The notes below the pieces were generated by a model, which was not told where the DNA came from, ran no database searches, and saw nothing but the letters and a program-made list of their open reading frames with translations. DNA of 43,455 nucleotides. It comes from Humimonas sp964465015 (GTDB lineage Bacteria; Gemmatimonadota; Gemmatimonadetes; Palauibacterales; Palauibacteraceae). This document shows, one piece after another, positions 22,750 through 30,153 of this stretch. Numbering within the stretch: position 1 is the first letter of the stretch; every line of letters starts with the position of its first letter. The position numbers and the translations under genes are program-made. The DNA lies in contig CAYXHP010000125.1 of NCBI GenBank assembly GCA_964465015.1, positions 1-43,455 on the forward strand, read 5' to 3'.

Positions 22750-25142
22750 GTGGCGCCGCCCCGGCGCCGGCGCCGGATGCGTCCGGCCAGGAAGGCCAGC
22801 AGAAGCAGCCAGGCGACGCCGCTGACCCAGGCGCCGACGCGCACGCTGAGCGGTCGGAACCGGAACTCGACCACGCTGTGCCCCTCCGGGACGGCCACGG
22901 CCCTGAACAGGCCGTTGGCACGCAGGAGCGCCGCCCGTCGACCGTCGACCGTCACGCGCCATCCCGGATACCAGCGGTCGGTGAGTACCAGCAGCGCGGG
23001 ACCGCTCGATCTCACGGTCAGCCGGACCCGATCGTCGCCATACGAGGCTCCGGTCACCGCCCCACGGGCCGCGGCCGAGGGAGGCGGCGATGGAGACCGG
23101 TTCACCACCACGCTTCCCCGCCGGTCGAATCCGGAGTCGAGGGCCGTCGCCGTGGCGCGGACCGGGTCGGGGACGACCGTGTCCCGGGTCACCAGATAGG
23201 CCCTGGGCAGGGCGCCTTCGACCCGGTAGATGCGGACGGGAAGGTCGGGAGCCCGCGCGACCAGCGAGAGGCCCGGGAACGAATCGGCGGTGGCCGTGGC
23301 GTCTCCGTAGTAGCGGACGTTGCTGAGCTGCATGAGGCGGAGCCGCACGACGGGCGGGTTGTTCAGCATGTAGGCGATCCCGGAGCTCACCGAGGCCATC
23401 TCGAGGCCCTGGAGGCCATCCTGGGTGAGATGACGCCACAGCATGCCAATGTTGGGCCCCATCGTCTCGTAGTCGAGGTACATGTTCGACATCTCCCACG
23501 CGCCCTTCACCATGACCGCGCTGCCCATCGAGGCCGCCGTGGTCGAGCCGCGATAGCGGTACTCCTGGATCGCGGGGTCGAGTCGAGCCAGCGTGCGCGC
23601 GGCCCACGGAGCGGTGCGGACGACCGAAGCATCGGCCGTCGGGTTCACGTGGTCGTGGGCGACGACCAGGTCGAGAGCCACCAGCGCCGCGATGGCGGCC
23701 AGCGCCACCGGGCTCGAGATGCGGTCCCCGCGCAGCGCCGCGCAGAGTCCCAGGAGGACGAGGAGGAGCGCGGCCGACCGCAGCGCCGTGGCTCCGTACA
23801 GCGCGGCCGCCGCCTCGGGCCGTTCGCACAGCAGGGCGCCGTGCAGGAACGTGCCGCACGCCCAGGTCAGGGCCGACGGCCGAGCCCGAAGCACCATCCC
23901 CACCGTCCCGAGCACGACCGCGAGGACGGCGGACGAGGCGATGATGCGGCGCGAGGCCGAACGGTCTCCCGAGAACAGCCCGCGGGCGCCGGAGGCGCCC
24001 AGGACGGCCGCTCCCACGGCGGTCACGTAGATGAACTTCTCGGGATAGCGGACCATCCGCAGCGGCGGGAGCCACCGGAAGAGCACGGGAAAGACCGGGG
24101 TCGAAACGCCGAGCGCGAGAACGAGCCCCAGCGCCCCGGCGGGAATCCAGAAGGCCAGCCGACGCCGATCCGCCGGCGCCGATCCCGTTCCGGCGGCCAG
24201 CGCCAGGACGACGACACCGGGATACACGCTGAGAAGCCACGGAATGCGGGCCGACGGGAAGAGGTGCGTCGAAAACCCGAAGCGTCCGACCCGCAGGGCC
24301 GGCGGGACGAGCAGCTCCAGGAGGCCGGTCGGCTCCATGGCGCGGAACGAGGCGAAACCCAGGTCCAGGGAGGTGGTGCGGATGGAGTGACCGACCAGCT
24401 CCACGAACGGAACGAGCTGGACCGCCACCAGAGCTGCCGCCACGACCGCTCCCCCGACGAGCGCCGCCAGCTGTCGGCCGGCGGGCCGCGTGTGAGCCTC
24501 GATGCGAAGAAGTCCGTGGAGGAACGCGAGAGCCACGCCGACCGCCAGCATCTCGGGCTCGCCGCCCAGGAACGCGACGCCGCACAGCAGCGTGAACCAC
24601 AGAAGGTCGCGCGCGCCTCCGTTCGCGAGGTGGCGATCCCAGGCCCACCAGATCCACGGCAGCCACGCCACCGTCTGGACGTTGTTGGGGAAGTTCCCGA
24701 TCGAGACGAAGTACCCGCCCAGCATGAACGCCAGCGCTCCCACCAGTGCCGGGCCGTGTCCGAGGCTCCAGCGCCGGAGGAGCAGGTACAGCCCGAGCCC
24801 GGCCAGGGGGTAGTGAGCCGCCAGGAGCAGGTTGAACGCGAAGGGCATCGGGAGGAGATAGAGGAGGAGGCTGCCCGGATACAGCACGGCCGGCTGCAGC
24901 GCGGCGAAGAACGGCTCCCCGTTCACAGTCCACGGATTCCACAGCGGGACCCGACCGGCACGGACCGACCGTACCAGGAACGCCTTCATCGGATAGAAGA
25001 AGGGCTCGATGTCGCGGCTGAAGAAGACGGTGTCTCCGAAGAGCGCGCGTCGGAAGAGGAACCCGGCGACGCCGGTCAGGACCAGGCAGGCCATGGCGAC
25101 CTCGGCCCTCGAGACAGCTCCCTGCGATCGGACGTCGTTCAC
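22746..25142 (-). CDS. YfhO-like membrane protein
   Basis: Large polytopic membrane protein of the YfhO family (GT-C-like fold; Bacillus YfhO is needed to glycosylate lipoteichoic acid). GTG 25142 is chosen because GGATGAGGG lies just upstream and because longer in-frame starts would run through the hairpin at 25164-25199; 798 residues. The N-terminus shows the family pattern FFSRDIEPFFYPMKAF, then VPLWNPWTVNGEPFFA and PAVLYPGSLLLYL. About twelve membrane segments follow to near residue 500. A periplasmic beta-rich domain ends with DRWYPGWRVTVDGRRA and VVEFRFRPLSVRVG, a YfhO hallmark, before a final membrane helix and an Arg-rich tail. First gene of the six-gene block, just after the pilA terminator. 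Confidence 0.85.
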   Translation of the reverse strand: MNDVRSQGAVSRAEVAMACLVLTGVAGFLFRRALFGDTVFFSRDIEPFFYPMKAFLVRSVRAGRVPLWNPWTVNGEPFFAALQPAVLYPGSLLLYLLPMPFAFNLLLAAHYPLAGLGLYLLLRRWSLGHGPALVGALAFMLGGYFVSIGNFPNNVQTVAWLPWIWWAWDRHLANGGARDLLWFTLLCGVAFLGGEPEMLAVGVALAFLHGLLRIEAHTRPAGRQLAALVGGAVVAAALVAVQLVPFVELVGHSIRTTSLDLGFASFRAMEPTGLLELLVPPALRVGRFGFSTHLFPSARIPWLLSVYPGVVVLALAAGTGSAPADRRRLAFWIPAGALGLVLALGVSTPVFPVLFRWLPPLRMVRYPEKFIYVTAVGAAVLGASGARGLFSGDRSASRRIIASSAVLAVVLGTVGMVLRARPSALTWACGTFLHGALLCERPEAAAALYGATALRSAALLLVLLGLCAALRGDRISSPVALAAIAALVALDLVVAHDHVNPTADASVVRTAPWAARTLARLDPAIQEYRYRGSTTAASMGSAVMVKGAWEMSNMYLDYETMGPNIGMLWRHLTQDGLQGLEMASVSSGIAYMLNNPPVVRLRLMQLSNVRYYGDATATADSFPGLSLVARAPDLPVRIYRVEGALPRAYLVTRDTVVPDPVRATATALDSGFDRRGSVVVNRSPSPPPSAAARGAVTGASYGDDRVRLTVRSSGPALLVLTDRWYPGWRVTVDGRRAALLRANGLFRAVAVPEGHSVVEFRFRPLSVRVGAWVSGVAWLLLLAFLAGRIRRRRRGGAT

Positions 25143-25163
25143 CGCACCCTCATCCCCCCAACG

Positions 25164-25199
25164 CGAAAGGCGCAGCGGCCAAAGCCGCTGCGCCTTCGC
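25164..25199 (-). terminator. Terminator between pilA and the glycosyltransferase block
   Basis: A perfect 13-bp stem, AAGGCGCAGCGGC (25167-25179) with its complement at 25184-25196, encloses the loop CAAA and can be extended by GCG/CGC. On the minus strand it is followed by TTTCGCG. It lies about 60 bases after the pilA stop and only 21 bases before the GTG of the YfhO-like gene. Confidence 0.8.
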
Positions 25200-25257
25200 A
25201 CTCACTCCGCCCCGGGCTCATGCTCCGAGGCCCGGGACACCCGACGTCGTCGGGGCG

Positions 25258-25641
25258 TTACTGGATCTTGCCGTCCAGCGAGCTGCCCGTGCCCACCGTC
25301 ACGTGGAAGGTGTTCGACGAGCTCTGATGGCTGGCCGTGATCGCATAGCCGCTGGCCGAGCCGGCCGCAGAGATCACCACGCCCGTGCTGGTCGTGAAGG
25401 CGTTGCCGGAGGCGACGTCTGACGCCTGGCTGTAGGTCTGGTTGTCCGCGAAGTAGGCCTCCTCGGCCGTCATCATGTTGCGGATGTCGCTCTTGGCGGC
25501 TGCGTCGAAGGCCTTCTCCTTCGTCGATGCAAACTGCGGGATCGCGATCGCGGCCAGGATGCCGATGATCACGACCACGATGAGCAACTCGATGAGGGTG
25601 AAGCCCTCGGAGCCGCGGATCCTGGAAGCGGTCGTCTTCAT
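25258..25641 (-). CDS. pilA: Major type IV pilin PilA
   Basis: Structural subunit of the pilus; 127 residues. A 13-residue leader ending in Gly (RGSEG) precedes FTLIELLIVVVIIGILAAIA, a textbook type IVa N-terminal helix with Glu5, and IPQFASTKEKAF follows. The globular part is short (about 75 residues), rich in Ser, Thr, Ala and Gly, and contains no cysteine, so it lacks the disulfide-bounded D-region of Pseudomonas-type pilins. The many Ser/Thr residues (for example SAAGSASGYAITASHQSSS) could accept O-linked sugars, which fits the adjacent glycosyltransferases; that link is inference. A ribosome site GGAGAGG precedes the ATG, and a sigma-54 promoter lies about 100 bases upstream. Confidence 0.95.
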   Translation of the reverse strand: MKTTASRIRGSEGFTLIELLIVVVIIGILAAIAIPQFASTKEKAFDAAAKSDIRNMMTAEEAYFADNQTYSQASDVASGNAFTTSTGVVISAAGSASGYAITASHQSSSNTFHVTVGTGSSLDGKIQ

Positions 25642-25740
25642 GGTACCTCTCCACCTTGGGGTGAACGGGACGCCTCACGTTGTCTCCCGCGCGCCGCCCG
25701 TCGGCGACGGCGGTGCGCACTCTCGACAGACCGTGGCGGG

Positions 25741-25756
25741 GGCAACCCGCGTGCCG
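25741..25756 (-). promoter_or_regulatory. Sigma-54 (-24/-12) promoter of pilA
   Basis: CGGCACGCGGGTTGCC on the minus strand matches the TGGCACG-N4-TTGC consensus at all but one of the defined positions and has exactly ten bases between GG and GC. Transcription would start near 25730, leaving about 90 bases before the pilA ATG. The adjacent PilR-type activator of sigma-54 fits this. Confidence 0.8.
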
Positions 25757-25804
25757 CATACCGTTGATCACCATAATACAATCGCACGAAACGTCTTAGA
25801 AATA

Positions 25805-25813
25805 TTATCCACA
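25805..25813 (+). promoter_or_regulatory. Perfect DnaA-box sequence upstream of pilA
   Basis: TTATCCACA occurs once, in an AT-rich stretch (about 25770-25815) upstream of the pilA sigma-54 promoter. The AT-rich stretch is also where PilR sites would be expected. One copy is not an origin. Confidence 0.4.
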
Positions 25814-25864
25814 GAGAGGCGGAGGCCCCGGAAGCCGCCGACGTCCTCGCACCTTGCAACGGGA

Positions 25865-25887
25865 CTCTCGCGATGCGAGAGCGGCCC
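25865..25887 (-). terminator. Hairpin after pilR
   Basis: CTCTCGC and GCGAGAG form a perfect 7-bp stem with a three-base loop (25865-25881). A GGCCC/GGGCC stem lies directly beside it toward pilR. On the minus strand TCCCGTT follows. It would end the pilS-pilR transcript about 50 bases after the pilR stop. Confidence 0.5.
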
Positions 25888-25929
25888 CGTGAGGGCCATC
25901 GGCCCGTTCACCGTCCCTTACGCCCCGCC

Positions 25930-27303
25930 TCAGGTCTCGATGTCGTAGCGATTGATCTTGCGATACAGCGTGCTCGGATCGATCCCCAGGACCTCGGCCG
26001 CCCGGGTCTTATTGCCTCCCTCGGCCTTGAGGACGTGGGCGATGTAGGCCTGCTCGATCACCTCCAGGGTGGGGTTCGGGGGCGGCTCGTCCTTCACCAG
26101 GGGCTCGACCGGAACCTCGCTGAGTCGGTCGGGGAACGCTTCGGGCTTGATGGCCGATCCCTCGGTCAGCACCACCGCGCGCTCGATGACATTCTCCAGC
26201 TCCCGCACGTTGCCCGGCCACCGGTAGCCGGCCAGGACTTCGATGGCGTCCTTGGAGAGCTTCTTCCGCTCGGCTCCCGTCGCCTCCGCCAATCGATCCA
26301 GGAAGTGCTCGGCCAGGAGAGGCACGTCCTCGACGCGTTCCCTCAGGGGCGGGAGGTCCAGGGCGATCACGTTCAGACGGTAGTAGAGATCGCGGCGGAA
26401 GCGGCCCGTCTCGATGTCGCGCTCGAGGTCGCGGTTCGTGGCGGCGATGAGGCGTACGTCGACCGGCACGGGCCGCGTCGCTCCTACCGGAACGACCTCT
26501 CGCTGCTGGAGAACGCGCAGGAGCTTCACCTGCGTCGCAGGGGCCATCTCGCCGACCTCGTCGAGGAAGAAGCTCCCTCCCCCGGCCGCCACGAATAGAC
26601 CCTCCTTGTCCTTGACCGCGCCCGTGAACGAGCCCTTCACGTGCCCGAACAGCTCCGATTCGAGGAGGCTCTCGGGCAGTGCCGCGCAATTGATGGACAG
26701 GAAACGCTGGTCGCTCCGGGACGAGAGGTCGTGGATGTAGCGGGCGAAGATCTCCTTGCCCGTCCCGCTCTCGCCCCGGACCAGGATGGTGGACTCGCTT
26801 CCCGCCACCGACTCGGCCAGCTCGAGGGCTTGCACGAACTTCGGGCTCTCTCCGATCGGGCGCGCCACGTCGCCCGTACGGGCGCGGGTCTGGCGAAGCT
26901 CCTCCTTGATCGCCTGGTTCTCGCGTCGAACCTCGCCGAAGTCCAGCGAGCGACGCAGAATGGCCACGAGCTCCTCGTTCTCGAACGGCTTCTGGACGTA
27001 ATGTGTGGCTCCGAGGTTCACGGCCCGGATGGCCGATTGCAGGGACGCCTGAGCCGTCATGAGCACCACCGGCGTGGCCGGGCTGCGCTCGCGCACGGCC
27101 TCCAGAACCTCGACGCCATCCATCTTGGGCATACGGACGTCGACGAGGACCAGGTCGGGCTGGCGCTCGTCGAAAAGCTCCAGACCCTCGGCGCCGGTCA
27201 GGGCGGAGGCGATCTCGAAGCCTTCCCGCTTGAGGAGGACCGTCAGGGTCTCGACCAGGCTGCGCTCGTCGTCGATCACCAGGATGAGCGGCTGATCACT
27301 CAT
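25930..27303 (-). CDS. pilR: Sigma-54-dependent response regulator PilR (NtrC family)
   Basis: Activator of pilA transcription that is phosphorylated by PilS. The second of two nearby ATGs (27303, not 27309) is used, because AAGGAG lies six bases before it and would touch the first; 457 residues. The receiver domain (about 1-118) has DD at 11-12, phosphoacceptor Asp55 in LVLVDVRMPKMDG and Lys in YVQKPF. The AAA+ domain (about 140-375) has the Walker A GESGTGKE, sigma-54 contact loop GSFTGA (a Ser variant of GAFTGA) and Walker B FFLDEVGEM. A Fis-type helix-turn-helix ends the protein (NKTRAAEVLGIDPSTLYRKI). It overlaps pilS by eight bases. The downstream pilA has a sigma-54 promoter, which supports PilR over other NtrC-type regulators. 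Confidence 0.92.
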   Translation of the reverse strand: MSDQPLILVIDDERSLVETLTVLLKREGFEIASALTGAEGLELFDERQPDLVLVDVRMPKMDGVEVLEAVRERSPATPVVLMTAQASLQSAIRAVNLGATHYVQKPFENEELVAILRRSLDFGEVRRENQAIKEELRQTRARTGDVARPIGESPKFVQALELAESVAGSESTILVRGESGTGKEIFARYIHDLSSRSDQRFLSINCAALPESLLESELFGHVKGSFTGAVKDKEGLFVAAGGGSFFLDEVGEMAPATQVKLLRVLQQREVVPVGATRPVPVDVRLIAATNRDLERDIETGRFRRDLYYRLNVIALDLPPLRERVEDVPLLAEHFLDRLAEATGAERKKLSKDAIEVLAGYRWPGNVRELENVIERAVVLTEGSAIKPEAFPDRLSEVPVEPLVKDEPPPNPTLEVIEQAYIAHVLKAEGGNKTRAAEVLGIDPSTLYRKINRYDIET

Positions 27304-29125
27304 GGACATCTCCTTGGATTTCCGCCGCGAACGTCTCGGGATTCGTCGTCGACGAGACGCGGCGTGACCCGGTCTCGGTCGACCGATCTTCCGGACCGCC
27401 GCGGGGGCGCTCGGCCCACTCCCGGCGGGGGAGGATGATGGAGAAGGTCGTGCCCTCGCCGGGGCGGGAAGCCACGAGCAGGGCGCCGCCGTGCGCCTCG
27501 ACCGCCCGCTGGGCGATCGAAAGACCCAGACCGGTGCCCCCCTGCCGGCCGGTATGGAACGGCTCGAAGATCCACGCCAGGCGGTCGGAGGGGATGCCCG
27601 GTCCCTTGTCGATGATTCGGATTCGGACGGGAGAGCCCAGGGCTACGTCCCCGGGCACCTCCTCGAGCTGGAGATTGTCCGCCGCCAGGCGAACGATGGG
27701 CGCATGGCCGGGCTCGGCCGCCTGCACGGCGTTGAGAACGATGTTGCTGAGCGTTCGGTGCAGCAGGTCCGGGTCGCCCCACAGGTCACTCAGGTCTCCA
27801 GAGGACTCCACCTCGAACCGGGCGTCCTCGGGCGTGTCCGGGCGCTGCCGGACGACCGCCACCGCCTCCTCCATGAGCCGCGGCACGTCGAGCATCTCCC
27901 GCCGGGACACGTCGACCCGGGCGAAGTCGTTGAACTCCCCCAGCAGCCGGTCGAGCCGGTCACTCTCCCGGACGATGAGACGACCGAGGATCGCGTCATC
28001 CTCGTCCCCGGAGCTCTCCTCCGCCCCGCCGACGGTGGCCGGGGCTCGCAGCTGCTGGACCGCGGAGCGGATGGCCGAGAGCGGGTTCCGGATCTCGTGC
28101 GCCAGGGACGCGGAGAGCTCGGCCACGGCCTCGAGGCGACCCGTCCGGAGCCGAAGCTCCTCGAGGCGCCGGATCGTACGCAGGTCCCGCAGGACGGCGG
28201 TCACCGACGCCGGCGCGCCCGGCTGCCGGAGCACGGCGGTGCTGACGGCCGCGGGCAGCGGGTTCTCATCCCGGTCCAGGATCTCCACCTCGCGGTCGCG
28301 CACGGGGGCGCCCTGCCGGAGGCTCTCGCGGACGGCTCGGGCCAGCTCCCTCCCCTTCCGGTCCAGCACGTCCATGAACTCGGCCCCGAGCCACTGGGCG
28401 GCGCTCACGTGCAGGAGATCCTCCGCGGCGGGGTTCATGTATGCCAGCCTTCCGTCCCCATCGAGCGTCAGCACGCCGGAGTCGAGGGTGCGCAGGAGAT
28501 CGGCGGTGTCCAGCCGCAGCCGGTGCAGCTCGCCCTCCAGCTCGCGCAGCCGACCGCGCGCCTGACGCAGTCGCGCCCCCAGGGTGCTGGTCACGGAGGT
28601 GACGACCGTGAAGATCACCACCTGGAGAATGACAGGGACGCCGAGCTGACCCGGGAACGCGGCCACGATGTCGGTCAGGTAGGCGACGCCACACAGGACC
28701 GCCACGAAGACGGCCGAGGCGAACGGCATCAACAGCGCGTAGCCGGAGGCCAGCGCGATGTAGAACAGCGGCGGGAAGACGCTTCCGCTCCCGCCGGTGA
28801 TGTGGACGATCCCGGTGACCAGGAGCACGTCGAGGAGGGCCTGGGCGTAGAGGAAGTCCAGGCTGGCGGGACGCCGGCGCAGGTGCGTGTACCAGTACGA
28901 GACGGGCGTCGCCGCCCCGGCCAGCAGGAGACCGACCAGGGCCACCTGTCGCATCCCGGTGGGAAGGCTCGCCTCCACGCCGCCGAGCCACGGCGACCCG
29001 AGCGCCAGCGCCGTCCCGAACACGCCCAGGCACACGACCAGGCGCGCCGCGTAGATCCAGTAGAGGATCCGCGAGGCGTCCAGCGCCCGCGCCACCTTCA
29101 CTTCGGTCCGTGCCGTGAGCGCCAC
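27296..29125 (-). CDS. pilS: Membrane sensor histidine kinase PilS
   Basis: Sensor kinase partner of PilR; 609 residues from GTG 29125, with GGAG five bases upstream. The N-terminal region (about 15-190) holds roughly six membrane helices, like Pseudomonas PilS, which senses pilin in the inner membrane. A coiled linker (about 190-205) leads to a PAS domain (about 205-315, LDSGVLTLDGDGRLAYMN). The HisKA segment has the phosphoacceptor His in LAHEIRNPLSAI (about 350), and the ATPase domain has the N-box LSNIVLNAVQAA, DKGPGIPSD and GGTGLGLSIAQR. The gene is co-transcribed and translationally coupled with pilR. An 82-base gap upstream shows no strong promoter. Confidence 0.88.
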   Translation of the reverse strand: MALTARTEVKVARALDASRILYWIYAARLVVCLGVFGTALALGSPWLGGVEASLPTGMRQVALVGLLLAGAATPVSYWYTHLRRRPASLDFLYAQALLDVLLVTGIVHITGGSGSVFPPLFYIALASGYALLMPFASAVFVAVLCGVAYLTDIVAAFPGQLGVPVILQVVIFTVVTSVTSTLGARLRQARGRLRELEGELHRLRLDTADLLRTLDSGVLTLDGDGRLAYMNPAAEDLLHVSAAQWLGAEFMDVLDRKGRELARAVRESLRQGAPVRDREVEILDRDENPLPAAVSTAVLRQPGAPASVTAVLRDLRTIRRLEELRLRTGRLEAVAELSASLAHEIRNPLSAIRSAVQQLRAPATVGGAEESSGDEDDAILGRLIVRESDRLDRLLGEFNDFARVDVSRREMLDVPRLMEEAVAVVRQRPDTPEDARFEVESSGDLSDLWGDPDLLHRTLSNIVLNAVQAAEPGHAPIVRLAADNLQLEEVPGDVALGSPVRIRIIDKGPGIPSDRLAWIFEPFHTGRQGGTGLGLSIAQRAVEAHGGALLVASRPGEGTTFSIILPRREWAERPRGGPEDRSTETGSRRVSSTTNPETFAAEIQGDVHE

Positions 29126-29207
29126 CCGGGCTCCGTGTTCCCGTCGTCATCCCACCACCCACCGCCCGAAAGGAAACGCGCCGACTCGCAAAATGCAACG
29201 GGTGGGT

Positions 29208-29618
29208 TCAGCCGGCCCCGGGCGGCTCCCAGTCCGGTGGCTCGTCGAAGGCGGTGAGCGCGACCAGTCGGCCGCCGCGCACAGTGGCCGTCAATGTCCG
29301 ATCGGGACCGCCCGAGGGATCAGGGAGATGGCGCCGGAGGACGGGCTCCCGCTCCGGGATCCCGTCGGGAGCACACGCGGGCCACAGGCCCGTGGGCTCG
29401 GCCACCTGGCGGAGCGTCGCGGCGCCCTCGGCCAGCGCCAGGGTCCAGGAGGCCACGCGGCCGCCCGCATCCGTCCGAACGCGGAGCGACCAGCCGTCCC
29501 CCTCGAAGCGCTGCCACAGATGGTCCCCGATCCTGCGCTCCGCCGCCGGTCGGCCGATGCGATGCCGGACTTCCTCCCGTCCGGCTCCGAGCAGTCCAGC
29601 CAGTGCGGGCAGCCTCAC
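29208..29618 (-). CDS. Small protein of unknown function, coupled to yjbQ
   Basis: Unrecognised protein of 136 residues. The start is GTG 29618, overlapping the yjbQ stop as GTGA; the frame is open further upstream but those codons shadow yjbQ. There is no signal peptide or membrane segment. The pattern at the N-terminus, LLGAGREEVRHRIGRPAAER followed by WQRFEGDGWSLRVRTDAGGRVASW, recalls the helix-helix-strand layout of BamE/SmpA-like small domains (a 'set a limit, G.P, then two strands' arrangement), but this is a weak impression. The C-terminus is rich in Pro and Asp (SGGPDRTLT, EPPDWEPPGAG). The coupling suggests a link to YjbQ; no function is claimed. Confidence 0.6.
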   Translation of the reverse strand: MRLPALAGLLGAGREEVRHRIGRPAAERRIGDHLWQRFEGDGWSLRVRTDAGGRVASWTLALAEGAATLRQVAEPTGLWPACAPDGIPEREPVLRRHLPDPSGGPDRTLTATVRGGRLVALTAFDEPPDWEPPGAG

Positions 29619-30013
29619 GCCGAGGCGAGCACCTGCACGAGGACGGTGCGGGCTCGTGGGCCATCGAACTCGCACAGGAAGACGCCCTGCCAGCGGCCCA
29701 GCCGGAGCTCGCCGCCGGAGACGACCAGCGTCAGACCCGGCCCGACCAGGCTCGTCTTGATGTGCGAGTCGGCATTCCCCTCCCGGTGGCGATAACCGGC
29801 GCCCTCCGGCGCGCGGTCGTCCAGCCACCCGGCGATGTCGCGCGCCACGTCCGGATCGGCACTCTCGTTCACGGTCAGACCCGCGGTCGTGTGCTCCGAC
29901 CACAGGACACACGCACCCTCGCGGACCTCGCTTCCCCGGAGCACCTCCCGCACGCGCCCGGTAATGTCGACGAGTTGCGTACGGTGCTCCGTCCGGACCT
30001 GGATGGTATGCAT
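29615..30013 (-). CDS. yjbQ: YjbQ family protein (UPF0047)
   Basis: Widespread small protein of 132 residues; E. coli YjbQ has weak thiamin-phosphate-synthase-like activity, and the physiological role is unclear. The family signature is complete: SEHTTAGLTVNESADPDV and the later GNADSHIKTSLVGPGLTL, GELRLGRWQGVFLCEFDGPR. The conserved His residues in SEHTTA, YRHREG and DSHIKTS form a putative metal or phosphate site. It lies divergent from the dehydrogenase gene, with a plausible promoter in the gap, and overlaps the following small gene by four bases. Confidence 0.93.
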   Translation of the reverse strand: MHTIQVRTEHRTQLVDITGRVREVLRGSEVREGACVLWSEHTTAGLTVNESADPDVARDIAGWLDDRAPEGAGYRHREGNADSHIKTSLVGPGLTLVVSGGELRLGRWQGVFLCEFDGPRARTVLVQVLASA

Positions 30014-30070
30014 GATGCCTCCGAGTGCGCCGGCGCCCGCCCCTGGACCCGGAGGTCCGCGACGCTCCAG

Positions 30071-30098
30071 CTTATCCCGCGCCTCGGAGCTTCGTCCA
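30071..30098 (-). promoter_or_regulatory. Possible promoter of yjbQ
   Basis: TGGACG (30093-30098) and GATAAG (30071-30076) are spaced by 16 bases on the minus strand, about 58 bases before the yjbQ ATG. A moderate match to sigma-70 boxes; it is the best pair in the 140-base divergent gap. Confidence 0.35.
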
Positions 30099-30153
30099 GT
30101 CGTGGAAGGTCGAAGACCGGGATCCGAAAGGCCCTCAGGAGAGTGGAGAACTG

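Noticed and set aside
20989..24942. One 1317-codon open frame on the minus strand
   Set aside because: Only the downstream part (20989-22749) is a real gene; the upstream part shadows the YfhO-like gene in another frame and has Arg/Pro/Gly-rich filler.
22878..25340. Plus-strand 820-codon frame over the YfhO-like gene
   Set aside because: Rich in Arg, Gln, Glu and His with no domain; the mirror of a GC-rich gene.
25800..25815. Replication origin upstream of pilA
   Set aside because: Only a single DnaA box; no dnaA or dnaN, no box cluster.
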